Shown here piece by piece: positions 25,422-34,054 of a DNA stretch of 64,000 bases. Positions within the stretch are counted from its first letter, which is position 1. Each line of letters begins with the position of its first letter. Where the stretch lies: positions 124,001 through 188,000 of the forward strand of contig JANQON010000006.1 of assembly GCA_028289605.1 (NCBI GenBank). Reading direction: 5' to 3'. The DNA comes from Hyphococcus sp. GTDB taxonomy: Bacteria; Pseudomonadota; Alphaproteobacteria; Caulobacterales; Parvularculaceae. Both the position numbers and the translations under genes were made by a program. Under the pieces are notes generated by a model that was not told where the DNA came from, searched no databases, and was given only the letters and a program-made list of their open reading frames with translations.

Positions 25422-26315
25422 ATGCATATCACAAAATTCTTCACCGCTGTCGCCGCGGCGACGCTCGCCGCCTGCGCTGTAGAAACACGCGAATCGTCCG
25501 GCGCAACGATAACGGCGACCTATTCGGACGCGCCGGCGCCGGCGATGGCGTCATTTGAAGAAGCCATGGATATCTGGTCGCGCTGTCTTGAAACCGACGC
25601 GCCGATTAAGATTCACGTTCAGTGGATCCAGCGCGGACCCACGGGATTCGCACTGCCTAACGGCGTACGAAACCTGCCGCATCTGCCCGTCGCCGACGTG
25701 TGGTATCCGACCGCGCTCGCCAATGCGCTTGCCGGCGCCCGGGCGAACGACAGCGACGACATGAATATTTTTCTGTCCGACAACGTAAACTGGCATTACG
25801 GCGACGATCAGTCGATCGCCCCCGACCAGGTCGATTTTGTCAATGTCGCCCTTCATGAGATTGCACACGGCATCGGCGTAAGCTCGGCGACGTTCGTACC
25901 CTGGGACGGAAACGGCGAGGCGAGCATTGGGTTGCCCAACCCGTTCGTCGACTTTTTCACCTATACGTTCGCAATTCCGACGCTCGACGGAACGCCTACG
26001 GTCTATGACAGCAAGATCCGGCTCGGAGACGGAAAAAGCATCCTGTCTTTTGAAAACGAAAGCGCGGAACTGACCGCCGCCCTGAACGATAAGACGCTTT
26101 TTTTCGACGGCAACGCGGCGATTCGCGCGAACGACGGAAACCGCGTTTATGTGACGCCCGGCAATATCACGCACATACCCGCGCCGGCGGACCGCCCGAC
26201 GCCGATCATGCTCGCCGACAGCGGCAGAGGCGAAAGCATTCGCACGCCGGATCCGATTCTGCTCGGCATGCTCGCTGATCTCGGCTGGCGCATCAGCGAG
26301 CGTTGCCTTGAATAG
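25422..26315 (+). CDS. Putative zinc metalloprotease lipoprotein
   Basis: A 297-residue predicted lipoprotein (MHITKFFTAVAAATLAACAV, lipobox LAAC). The zinc motif is NVALHEIAHGIGVSS, with the HExxH pair and the expected Gly spacing, and it resembles the M10/M12-like metzincin group; a third metal ligand is not clear (the usual HExxHxxGxxH His is replaced near V/S). A C-terminal ESIRTPDPILLGMLADLGW segment is typical of these secreted proteases. The ATG at 25422 gives a compact signal; an earlier ATG at 25380 is possible. Likely anchored in the outer membrane; substrate unknown. Confidence 0.65.
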   Translation: MHITKFFTAVAAATLAACAVETRESSGATITATYSDAPAPAMASFEEAMDIWSRCLETDAPIKIHVQWIQRGPTGFALPNGVRNLPHLPVADVWYPTALANALAGARANDSDDMNIFLSDNVNWHYGDDQSIAPDQVDFVNVALHEIAHGIGVSSATFVPWDGNGEASIGLPNPFVDFFTYTFAIPTLDGTPTVYDSKIRLGDGKSILSFENESAELTAALNDKTLFFDGNAAIRANDGNRVYVTPGNITHIPAPADRPTPIMLADSGRGESIRTPDPILLGMLADLGWRISERCLE

Positions 26316-26342
26316 CGCGCTCCGCCGCTAATCGGGCGCGGC

Positions 26343-26356
26343 TTGACCCACGTCAA
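26343..26356 (+). promoter_or_regulatory. FNR/FixK-type anaerobox
   Basis: TTGACCCACGTCAA fits the anaerobox TTGAY-N4-RTCAA exactly (TTGA-N6-TCAA half sites). It lies 56 bp before the start of the HemG-like gene, a position suited to activation by an FNR/FixK/Dnr-type regulator when oxygen is low or nitric oxide is present. Confidence 0.65.
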
Positions 26357-26412
26357 AACGGCCGCCACTTCGGGATGCGAGCATCGTCCCCTCTACGTAA
26401 AAGGAGACGGCC

Positions 26413-26958
26413 ATGCCGACGATCGCCATCATTTATGCGACCACTGAGGGACAAACCCGCAAGATCGCCAAGGCGGCGCGCAACCATTTTCTTGAGTTGC
26501 ACTGGGCGACGCGACTCTTCGACGCCGCAGATCGGCCGGGGGCGGATGTCTTGGACGGGGCGGACGCGGCGCTTCTCGCCGGCTCCTTGCATGCGCATCA
26601 CTATCAAAAAGCGCTTGCGCATTTCGCGAAAGACAACGCCGCGCGCCTCAATGCGATGCCGACCGCCTTTTGCGCCGTGTCCCTGTCGGCGATGGGAGAC
26701 GAGGAGGAAAAGGAGGGCGCCGAAAGATGCGCCCGCAAGTTTTTTGACGAAACGGGCTGGTCGCCCGGCGCCGTCCATCACGCCGCCGGCGCGCTGATGT
26801 TCGCCAAATACGACTTCTTTCGCGCCTGGATCGTGAAGCGCATTGCGCAGGATCGCGGGCTGCCGTCCGAAAGCGGAGACGATTACGAGTTTACGGACTG
26901 GACGGCGCTTAATGCCTTTTGCGACGACTTCGCGCTCAGCGTCGCGCCGCCGGCCTGA
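26413..26958 (+). CDS. HemG-like flavodoxin (protoporphyrinogen oxidase family)
   Basis: A 181-residue flavodoxin-fold protein. The FMN phosphate loop is IIYATTEGQTRKIA, and GSLHAHHYQKAL is the second flavin contact; the end DDYEFTDWTALNAFCDDFA follows the pattern of HemG, the menaquinone-linked protoporphyrinogen IX dehydrogenase. HemG oxidises protoporphyrinogen in haem synthesis without oxygen. A strong AAAAGGAGA site precedes the ATG at 26413, and an anaerobox lies upstream, which is consistent with use under low oxygen. Alphaproteobacteria usually rely on HemJ, so this may be an additional enzyme or a flavodoxin with another task. Confidence 0.75.
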   Translation: MPTIAIIYATTEGQTRKIAKAARNHFLELHWATRLFDAADRPGADVLDGADAALLAGSLHAHHYQKALAHFAKDNAARLNAMPTAFCAVSLSAMGDEEEKEGAERCARKFFDETGWSPGAVHHAAGALMFAKYDFFRAWIVKRIAQDRGLPSESGDDYEFTDWTALNAFCDDFALSVAPPA

Positions 26959-27070
26959 GGGTCGGGGCGGCGCGCGGCCGAGGCTTCCTCTTCCCTCGCC
27001 CCGGCGCGACGGATTATAATCCGAACGGCGTTTGAAAAAGGCTGACGCCGCCGCGAGAGGTCCGACACCC

Positions 27071-28003
27071 ATGAGCGTGCATCATTACCTGATGTTTTTC
27101 CTGCCCGTCTTCGCGGCGATGATCGCTGCTGAATTCTGGATCGGCAGGAAGCGCGGCCTGCGTCTTTACACCCGGGACCAGTCCATTGCTTCCGTTGTCA
27201 TCGCCGCCGGCCAGCGCCTGATCAGTTTTGTTCCGCTCAGCCTTGTGGGCGTTATCTGGTTTTACGCCTTCGACAACCGCTTGTTCGACCTGCCGACCGG
27301 CGCCTGGTGGTATATCCCGTTGCTCTTTCTCGGCGTTGAGTTTTTCTACTACTGGTTCCATCGCTTGAGCCACGAAATTCGTTGGCTGTGGGCGACCCAT
27401 TCGGTGCACCACTCGATTGAGGAGATGAATTTCCTCGCCGCCTATCGGTTCGGGTGGACAGGGCGTATTTCCATGGGCGGGCTTGTTTATGCGCCGCTCT
27501 GCCTCATCGGATTTCCGCCGACTCACATCGTCATCATGCTGGCGGTCAACCTGATGTACCAATCGTGGCTGCACACCAACCTCATCGGCAAGCTCGGTCC
27601 TCTTGAAGGCATCGTCAACACGCCGTCCGCCCACCGCGTGCATCACGCCAGAAACGCCGACTATCTTGATCGCAATCACGGCGGCGTCTTGATGATCTTT
27701 GACCGGATCTTCGGCACCTATGTCGAAGAACGCAGCGATACGCCCGTAGAATACGGACTCATCAGACCATCGGGCTCGGCTAACCCGGTGCGGATCGCCT
27801 TTCATGAATGGGGCAACATGATCAACGATCTCAAAAAGCACCCTGTGGGCGCCTGGCCGATGCTGCTGTTCGGTCCGCCGGGTTGGGCCCCGAACGGCGA
27901 AGGGGAGACCAGCGCGCAGCGGCGGGAGAAATTTCGCTTGGCGGAGTCGCGAGACAACGCCGCCGGGATCGCCGCGGACGCGGGACGCGTCAACGCGCTT
28001 TAG
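27071..28003 (+). CDS. Sterol desaturase/fatty acid hydroxylase family protein
   Basis: A 310-residue integral membrane di-iron enzyme. The His clusters are HRLSH (about residue 97), HSVHH, and HRVHH in NTPSAHRVHHARNADYLDRNHGG, enough for two iron ions. At least four membrane segments are seen (YLMFFLPVFAAMIAAEF, SVVIAAGQRLISFVPLSLVG, WWYIPLLFLGVEFFYYW, IVIMLAVNLMYQSW). It probably hydroxylates or desaturates a lipid tail. The ATG at 27071 (GAGAGG upstream) is preferred to a TTG at 27032. It shares the ending FHEW...LLFGPPGW with the paralogue at 45070. The stop overlaps the next, convergent gene by four bases. Confidence 0.85.
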   Translation: MSVHHYLMFFLPVFAAMIAAEFWIGRKRGLRLYTRDQSIASVVIAAGQRLISFVPLSLVGVIWFYAFDNRLFDLPTGAWWYIPLLFLGVEFFYYWFHRLSHEIRWLWATHSVHHSIEEMNFLAAYRFGWTGRISMGGLVYAPLCLIGFPPTHIVIMLAVNLMYQSWLHTNLIGKLGPLEGIVNTPSAHRVHHARNADYLDRNHGGVLMIFDRIFGTYVEERSDTPVEYGLIRPSGSANPVRIAFHEWGNMINDLKKHPVGAWPMLLFGPPGWAPNGEGETSAQRREKFRLAESRDNAAGIAADAGRVNAL

Positions 28004-28353
28004 CCGGCGCGCGCCGCATAAAGGCTGGCTGCAATTTCATCGCCGTCCTCCAGGGTCACGATGACGACGATGCGTTCATATTCATCGCCTTCAAAGGCGT
28101 CGAGCCGCTCCCAATGGGCTGGCAGATCGGCGGATTCAAAAACATCGACAGCCACCGTCTCAGCGCCGTTATCGAGCACCAAGGCGGGATAGCCCATCGC
28201 CGCCCCCCAGCCCTCTTCGACGAGACGTCCCCTGACGGTTCCCTTTAGCCAACGCCCCTGCAGGTCGGACAATTGATGGTGGTTCGCCCGGCCCGGCGCC
28301 AGCGTGCCGTATGTGGCGAGACGGGTCTGGGCTGAACGGTCAGGCGAGTTCAT
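28000..28353 (-). CDS. Gamma-glutamylcyclotransferase-like (AIG2 family) protein
   Basis: A 117-residue AIG2/GGCT-fold protein. The family loop YGTLAPGRANH and the catalytic-glutamate region LDAFEGDEYERIVV are intact. GGCT enzymes release 5-oxoproline from gamma-glutamyl amines. A nearby plus-strand YbdK-like ligase (30087) acts on glutamate too, so a link with gamma-glutamyl metabolism is possible but speculative. The start has GTGAGAG upstream. The gene downstream of it on the opposite strand overlaps by 4 bp; the upstream gene for a solute-binding protein is 24 bp away, suggesting a two-gene unit. Confidence 0.75.
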   Translation of the reverse strand: MNSPDRSAQTRLATYGTLAPGRANHHQLSDLQGRWLKGTVRGRLVEEGWGAAMGYPALVLDNGAETVAVDVFESADLPAHWERLDAFEGDEYERIVVIVTLEDGDEIAASLYAARAG

Positions 28354-28377
28354 CTCTCACTGGCGCCGACGGCGGCG

Positions 28378-29196
28378 TTATCCCGCGGGTACTGCGGCGG
28401 CGCAGGCGTGTGGCGGCGGCGCGGAAGCGACCGCATAGTCGTCGGAGAACCACTTCTCTTCCATGTCATCCCAATAGTCTTCGAGGTCCCGTTCGATCAC
28501 CCAGGCGTTGAGGGCTTCATGTAACGCATCGGCGCCTTTCGCCGTCGCATAGGCTTCGATCGTGCGCGTGAGGGCGAATTCGTGCGGCGCGCGATATTTG
28601 TAGGTTTTCATCTTTTCCGCGATCTCTATGTAGGGGTCAAACAAGACCGCGCCGTCGACGGCGCCGCGTTCCAGCGCATCGAGAATCTCGGTGAACGACG
28701 AAAAGCCTTTCAGATCGGCGCCGGGGAATTCGCCATTGGCGACCATGCCTGTAACGCCGCCATACTGATAAGCGATGGAGATATCCTTGCGGTTTAGACC
28801 GCGCAGGGTTCTCGCTTTTTTGCCGGTCGCGCGGCTGATAACGACAAAGTATTCGGTGTCGCGATAGGGCAGCGAAAAATCGAGCAGGCGCCGCCGCTCC
28901 GGCATATTCGAATAGCCGGACGCAATCATGTCCGCTTCGCCGGACAGCACCGCTTCGGCGAGTTCGCAAAACGGCTTTTCCACAAATTCAACGGCGAGCC
29001 CCAGGCTGTGCGCGAGCGCGCTCGTCGCCTCGATTTCATAGCCGGAAAGGGTCCCGTCCTCGGCTTTGATCACAAAGGGCGATAGCGGCGCGACCGCGAC
29101 GCGCAGGGCGCCGCGCTCCCTGATCTCATCCAGATCGCCGGCGGCGGCCGAGCCGGCGCAAAACAGGGACACAAGGGCGGCGAATAGGCGAATCAT
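28378..29196 (-). CDS. Orphan family 3 extracellular solute-binding protein
   Basis: A 272-residue periplasmic protein of the polar amino acid (SBP_bac_3) type. A signal peptide (MIRLFAALVSLFCAGSAAAG) is followed by LRVAVAPLSPFVIKAEDGTLSGYEIE, the standard ligand-lobe start, and SGEADMIASGYSNMPERR (equivalent to the SPxTxxR loop). The C-terminus has a Pro/Ala-rich tail (SAPPPHACAAAVPAG). No permease or ATPase gene is adjacent, so it may be a sensor or lytic-transglycosylase-type relative rather than a transporter part. The ribosome site is CGGAG. Confidence 0.75.
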   Translation of the reverse strand: MIRLFAALVSLFCAGSAAAGDLDEIRERGALRVAVAPLSPFVIKAEDGTLSGYEIEATSALAHSLGLAVEFVEKPFCELAEAVLSGEADMIASGYSNMPERRRLLDFSLPYRDTEYFVVISRATGKKARTLRGLNRKDISIAYQYGGVTGMVANGEFPGADLKGFSSFTEILDALERGAVDGAVLFDPYIEIAEKMKTYKYRAPHEFALTRTIEAYATAKGADALHEALNAWVIERDLEDYWDDMEEKWFSDDYAVASAPPPHACAAAVPAG

Positions 29197-29290
29197 CGGC
29201 GTGCTCCGGGCGATCTCGGCGCCACTATGCCACGCATTGCGTCATAGCCAAGACTTGAAACCGCACGCCGAGCGTGGTTCTCAAGACGGC

Positions 29291-30046
29291 ATGACCCGCG
29301 TCTCGACACCCTATTACATCGCTCGCGAAGACCGTTTCGGCGACAGCCCGATCCTCGTCTTCTGCGACCACGCCTCAAACGCCATGCCGGCGGAGATGAA
29401 CTGCCTCGGCCTGCCGAGCGACATGCTGGAGACCCATATCGCCGTCGACATCGGCGCCGGGGCGGTGGCTGAAGCCATGGCGCGCAACCTTGGCGCGGGC
29501 GTTCTGACCTGCGGATACTCTCGGCTTGTCATTGATCCGAACCGGTCGCCCTCCGCCCCCGATCTGATCCCCGCCGTCGCTGACCAGATCCCCGTTCCGG
29601 GAAACCGCAACCTGACCGACGCGGAGATTGAGGCCCGGCTGCACGAGTTTCACGAGCCTTATCATGAACGCCTGGGCGCGGCGGTGACCGATTTCGGCGC
29701 GCGCTTTGACAGACCGCTCGCGGTTTCCGTTCACAGCTTCACTAACAGGTTGATGGGCGCGGGAGACGAGCGCCCCTGGGGCGCGGGGCTTTTGTGGCGC
29801 CATGATGAAGCGGCGGCGCGGTTTTTCATTAAGTGGTTGGAAGCGCAGGTCGACTGGCCGGTCGGCGACAACGAACCCTATGACGCCCGGGTCTTTAACT
29901 ACTCCGTAGACCGCCATATCGCGCCCATGGGCATGCGTCACCTCACCCTTGAGGTGCGACAGGATTTGATTTCCGACGACGAAGACGCAGCGCAGATCGC
30001 CGACCTGCTTGCGCGGGGCGTCCAAGAGTTGCGAAAAACGCTATAA
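29291..30046 (+). CDS. N-formylglutamate amidohydrolase family protein
   Basis: A 251-residue member of the FGase family, which releases formate from N-formylglutamate in histidine breakdown. Recognisable parts are LVFCDHASNAMPAEM (metal His region), GYSRLVIDPNRSP and AVSVHSFTNRLMG, with the ending RHLTLEVRQDLISDDE. The reading frame is open upstream to 29066, but that part is antisense to the solute-binding gene; the ATG at 29291 fits the family N-terminus, although its ribosome site is weak. Histidine-degradation genes (hutHUI) are not near, so the actual N-acyl substrate is uncertain. Confidence 0.75.
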   Translation: MTRVSTPYYIAREDRFGDSPILVFCDHASNAMPAEMNCLGLPSDMLETHIAVDIGAGAVAEAMARNLGAGVLTCGYSRLVIDPNRSPSAPDLIPAVADQIPVPGNRNLTDAEIEARLHEFHEPYHERLGAAVTDFGARFDRPLAVSVHSFTNRLMGAGDERPWGAGLLWRHDEAAARFFIKWLEAQVDWPVGDNEPYDARVFNYSVDRHIAPMGMRHLTLEVRQDLISDDEDAAQIADLLARGVQELRKTL

Positions 30047-30086
30047 TCAGCGAAGCTTGGCCGCTCTATTGAGAGGTTATGCCACG

Positions 30087-31226
30087 ATGATGCCCGCCCT
30101 CACCCTTGGCGTTGAAGAAGAATATCTGCTGGTCGACCCGACGACGCGCGATCTCGTTCAGGAGCCGTCGCCGGACTTTATGGCGGTGTGCAAGGAAAAA
30201 CTCGGCGAACGGGTGACGCCCGAGTTCCTGAAATGCCAGGTGGAAATCGGCACGCCGGTCTGCGCCGATATTTCCGACGCGCGCCATCATCTCACCGCCC
30301 TGCGGTCAGTGATTATCAACACGGCCGAGAAGCACGGCATGCAGGTCATGGCCGCGTCGACCCATCCATTCGCCGAATGGGGTCGGCAAAAACACACCGC
30401 GGCGCCGCGCTATGACGTTCTGGACAAGGACATGGGCGGGGCGATCCGGCGCATGCTGATTTGCGGCATGCATGTGCACGCCGGCATCGAAGATGAAGAC
30501 CTGCGCATCGATCTGATGAACCAGGCCCGGTATTTCCTGCCCCACCTCCTCGCGTTGTCGACGTCCTCGCCGTTCTGGGGCGGCCACGACATGAACATGC
30601 GCTGCGCCCGTCTCGGCGTATTCGATTCCATGCCGCGCACGGGCATTCCGGATCGGTATGAAAGCTGGTCGGAATATGTGCGGGTCATCGACCGGCTTAT
30701 TTCCGCCGGGGTGATGGAGGACGCAACAAAACTGTGGTGGGACATGCGCCCTTCGGCGCGCTTTCCCACCGTTGAAATGCGCATCACCGATGTCTGCACG
30801 CGACTGGAAGACGCCCTGTGCATCGCCGCGCTCTATCAGAGCCTCTTACGGATGCTTTCGCGCATGCGGCAGAAAAACCTCCGTTGGCGGATTTATCCGA
30901 GGATCATGCTTGAAGAAAACCGCTGGCGCGCGCAGCGCTACGGCTGCTCCGGCTCCATGATCGATCTCGGCCGCGGCGCCTGCATGCCGTTCAGCTCGCT
31001 GATCGAGGAAATCCTCGAAATGGTGCACGAAGACGCGGCAGCGCTCGGCTGCGTCCACGAAGTCAATCATGCGCGGACCATCCTGAAGCGCGGCACCAGC
31101 GCCTGTCGCCAGCACGACGCCTTCGCCGAGGCCAAAACCGGCGGCGCGGACGACCGCGAAGCGTTTGTCGCCGTGGTCGACATGCTGGTGCGGGAAACCG
31201 CCGCCGACCTGCCGGAGAACAAATAG
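30087..31226 (+). CDS. YbdK-type carboxylate-amine ligase (GCS2 family)
   Basis: A 379-residue protein of the glutamate-cysteine ligase family 2 fold. The start GVEEEYLLVDPTTRDLVQ is the ATP/metal motif, and HVHAGIEDEDLRIDLMNQAR with SPFWGGHDMNMRCAR follow as in YbdK. YbdK has weak glutamate-cysteine ligase activity; the natural substrate of most members is unknown. Two ATGs in a row (30087, 30090) follow GAGAGG. It starts 40 bp after the FGase-like gene, so the two may be co-transcribed. The tRNA-fMet region follows downstream. Confidence 0.8.
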   Translation: MMPALTLGVEEEYLLVDPTTRDLVQEPSPDFMAVCKEKLGERVTPEFLKCQVEIGTPVCADISDARHHLTALRSVIINTAEKHGMQVMAASTHPFAEWGRQKHTAAPRYDVLDKDMGGAIRRMLICGMHVHAGIEDEDLRIDLMNQARYFLPHLLALSTSSPFWGGHDMNMRCARLGVFDSMPRTGIPDRYESWSEYVRVIDRLISAGVMEDATKLWWDMRPSARFPTVEMRITDVCTRLEDALCIAALYQSLLRMLSRMRQKNLRWRIYPRIMLEENRWRAQRYGCSGSMIDLGRGACMPFSSLIEEILEMVHEDAAALGCVHEVNHARTILKRGTSACRQHDAFAEAKTGGADDREAFVAVVDMLVRETAADLPENK

Positions 31227-31246
31227 CGCGCGGCGCCTTTTTTCCC

Positions 31247-31275
31247 TTGCGCCCGCCGCCGCCCTTGGCTATATC
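31247..31275 (+). promoter_or_regulatory. Likely promoter of the initiator tRNA
   Basis: TTGCGC and TATATC with a 17-base spacer form a plausible -35/-10 pair. A start near 31282 would reach the duplicated tRNA 5' fragment at 31350 first and the complete tRNA at 31557 about 275 bases further. Hand-picked pattern; not proven. Confidence 0.45.
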
Positions 31276-31343
31276 CGCCGCTCGCCTTTTCCTTATTGTT
31301 GGAAAACGACGAACAATCAACGCGCTAGCGCGCTGGTTGGCAT

Positions 31344-31633
<290 letters not shown>

Positions 31634-31759
31634 ATTCTTTCATCGAACGATTATGCGTTGCAATCGCCTTTTCGCGGTTCGCTTTTTTGTTCGCGGTAAT
31701 AGTGTGTTGAAATATTTGTTCTTGATTTGTTCTATTGAGGACGGTACATTGACAGTATT

Positions 31760-32515
31760 ATGCAGTTCGAATTCTGGCCCGACATGCGGGCTGGATTACT
31801 GGTTGAAATCCAGCAACGCTTGTATCGCCGGTTTGGCCCTCCGGGGCCGTTCCTGGCTCTTGATCCAGTTCGCCAGCTGGCGCTCGCGGTGATCGGCGGC
31901 AAGACACGCAGCGCCGTTTCCAAGACCGCGTTTGAAGCCTTGCTGAGCCGGTTTCAGACGTTGGAGGCGGTGCGGGACGCGCCGGTTCGGGACATCCACG
32001 CCCGCATCAAAACCGTGACATTCGCCGACGACAAGGCGGCGCGCCTGAAGGCGGCCCTACGCCGGCTGCCTACGGCGAACGGAACGATGTCGCTGGAGCA
32101 CTTGCGCCCGATGGCGGTCGAGGATGCGCTTCGCTGGCTCGAACGCCTGCCTGGCGTCGGTCGCAAAGCGGCGGCGGCGACATTGAACTTCAGCACACTG
32201 CGCAAATGCGCCCTCGTGATCGACACGCACCACCTGCGCATCATAAAGCGCATCGGGCTGGTTGATCGGCGCGCAAATGTGAGACGCGCTTACGATTGCG
32301 TGATCCCTGCGGTCCCGGACAGATGGACCGCGCGTGACATTGACGATCACCATCAGCTGCTGAAACAACTTGGGCAACGGATTTGCACGCATCAAAACCC
32401 CTCTTGCGGCGCATGCCCACTAGCGGACTTATGTGAAAGCGCTTCGACGTTTGACGATCTTGCGCCAGCGCGGACGCAGATATCTGTCCGTGAACTGCAG
32501 ACGAGTTGTCGCTAA
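31760..32515 (+). CDS. Endonuclease III-like HhH-GPD DNA glycosylase
   Basis: A 251-residue DNA glycosylase of the Nth/MutY superfamily. The helix-hairpin-helix LERLPGVGRKAAAATL carries the catalytic-type Lys, VIDTHHLRIIKRIG holds the catalytic Asp, and a full [4Fe-4S] set is present: C209-x6-C216-x2-C219-x5-C225. Enzymes of this type excise damaged pyrimidines. It differs from housekeeping Nth in its N-terminal half and in THH for THV, so it may be a second, specialised glycosylase. The ATG at 31760 lacks a strong ribosome site. It lies 126 bp after tRNA-fMet behind an AT-rich stretch, which could indicate acquisition. Confidence 0.8.
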   Translation: MQFEFWPDMRAGLLVEIQQRLYRRFGPPGPFLALDPVRQLALAVIGGKTRSAVSKTAFEALLSRFQTLEAVRDAPVRDIHARIKTVTFADDKAARLKAALRRLPTANGTMSLEHLRPMAVEDALRWLERLPGVGRKAAAATLNFSTLRKCALVIDTHHLRIIKRIGLVDRRANVRRAYDCVIPAVPDRWTARDIDDHHQLLKQLGQRICTHQNPSCGACPLADLCESASTFDDLAPARTQISVRELQTSCR

Positions 32516-32557
32516 TATTAGAACGTTCGCTTGGTCCACCGCCCGCAATGGGTTGCG

Positions 32558-33673
32558 TTACGACGTTTGCGGCGCCGGGCGCCCTTTGCCGAAGCGCGCT
32601 TTTCGCCGCTCCTTGCGTTCCCGCCGCGCCTGCCTGGCGAGATCTGACAGAATGCCTTCGCGCAATCCGCGATCGGCGACGCGAATGCGCGCTGTCGGCC
32701 ATTCGCGCGCGAGCGCATCCAGGATGGCGCAGCCGCAGACGACAAGATCGGCGCGCTCCACGCCGATGCATGGCTCGTTGGCGCGATCCTGAAACGACAT
32801 CTCGCGCAGCTTGGTTGTGACGGCGCCCGCCTCTTCCAGAGTCAGCCACAGCCCGTCCACTTTCTCCCGGCGATAGCGCGGCAATTCCAAATGTACGCCG
32901 GCGATCGACGTCACCGTGCCCGACGTGCCGAGAAAATGCGCCTTACCCTGATGAAACAGCGGAAGAATCCCTGCCGGATCGCCGAACGTGGCCAGCGCGC
33001 TGCGCGCTTCGGCGACGGCGTTCTCATAGTCCGCGCGTGTAAGATTGCGCCCGCCCCACTTTTCGGACAGGTTGACGACGCCGATCGGCATCGACATCCA
33101 GGCGGCGACGTCAAATCCGCCTTCAGGGTCCCGCCGCATCCACGACAGCTCCGTCGACCCACCGCCGATATCAAAAATCAGCGCGGCCTCGGCCTGCGCA
33201 TCAATCAATTCCGCGCAGCCTGACACCGCAAGGCGCGCCTCCTCTTCGGTGCTGACAACATCGAACCGCAAGCCCGTTTCATTGCGGACGCGCTCCAGGA
33301 ACTGCGCGCCGTTCTCGGCGGCGCGGCAGGCCTGGGTGGCGATGCACCGCACATGCGTGACGCCGCGCTGTTCAATTTTTGATGCGCAGATTGCGAGCGC
33401 TTCAAGCGCCCGTTCCATTGCGTCCTCCGACAAAACGCCGGTTGTCGACAGCCCCTGTCCGAGACGCACAATGCGGGAATAGGCGTCAACGATGCGGAAT
33501 TTCCGCCCCTGTGGGGCGGCAATCAAAAGTCGGCAATTGTTGGTGCCCAGATCAAGCGCCGCATACCGCTCGCGCAACGGGCGACGACGTCGCTTCGTTC
33601 TGCTTTTCCCGCTCTGGCTGGCTTGTTCGCCGCCGGCCGCGCCCGACACGCCGCGACGTTCCCCTTCACTCAC
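32558..33673 (-). CDS. Ppx/GppA family exopolyphosphatase or pppGpp phosphatase
   Basis: A 371-residue protein of the ASKHA fold. The phosphate-1 motif is AALDLGTNNCRLLI, the phosphate-2 loop is FDIGGGSTEL, and LGTSGTVTSIAGVHL follows. These enzymes degrade polyphosphate or convert pppGpp to ppGpp. The N-terminal 35 residues are basic and low-complexity (GKSRTKRRRRPLRERY), as is the Arg/Lys-rich end (ARRERKERRKARFGKGR), which may bind polyphosphate or nucleic acid. The start is GTG with GAGGACG upstream. In many alphaproteobacteria rlmE follows; here the convergent glycosylase gene does. Confidence 0.85.
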   Translation of the reverse strand: MSEGERRGVSGAAGGEQASQSGKSRTKRRRRPLRERYAALDLGTNNCRLLIAAPQGRKFRIVDAYSRIVRLGQGLSTTGVLSEDAMERALEALAICASKIEQRGVTHVRCIATQACRAAENGAQFLERVRNETGLRFDVVSTEEEARLAVSGCAELIDAQAEAALIFDIGGGSTELSWMRRDPEGGFDVAAWMSMPIGVVNLSEKWGGRNLTRADYENAVAEARSALATFGDPAGILPLFHQGKAHFLGTSGTVTSIAGVHLELPRYRREKVDGLWLTLEEAGAVTTKLREMSFQDRANEPCIGVERADLVVCGCAILDALAREWPTARIRVADRGLREGILSDLARQARRERKERRKARFGKGRPAPQTS

Positions 33674-33780
33674 CGAATTTCTGCGTCCTCGCTATGCCGC
33701 GGTCACGCGCGCGGCGGAATTCATAGCGAGGATAGGCAAGCGGCGCCGATGCGGCAATAGCGGCGGCGCCACAGGAAAGC

Positions 33781-33942
33781 TTATATGATGGTCAGAAAAC
33801 AGCCCGGCAGCGGGCGTCCTGCGCAGGTGTCCTGGGCGACGCCGGCGAAATCAACATCTAGCGCCGCTGCGAACCCGGTAAACAGCAATACAGCGAAAAC
33901 AATGAGGCCCAGGGCTTTCGCGATGATCACGATCGCGGACAT
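33781..33942 (-). CDS. Psp-locus membrane microprotein (53 aa)
   Basis: The product MSAIVIIAKALGLIVFAVLL continues with FTGFAAALDVDFAGVAQDTCAGRPLPGCFLTII. It has one transmembrane or signal segment and two Cys in the short tail. The start at 33942 is set by AAAGGAGAG, a strong ribosome site; the longer open frame is not needed. It is the last gene on the strand of the phage-shock operon, 112 bp after pspC, so it may be co-transcribed. No family recognised. Confidence 0.6.
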   Translation of the reverse strand: MSAIVIIAKALGLIVFAVLLFTGFAAALDVDFAGVAQDTCAGRPLPGCFLTII

Positions 33943-34054
33943 TTCTTCTCTCCTTTCTGCGCGTCTGCGCTTGTCAGCGGCGCGCACTTTTCCTGCCCGC
34001 CCGTCCCCCGGGGCGCAAAAAAAGAACTCAATTTGTCGTAGTCTAGGCTTGGCG

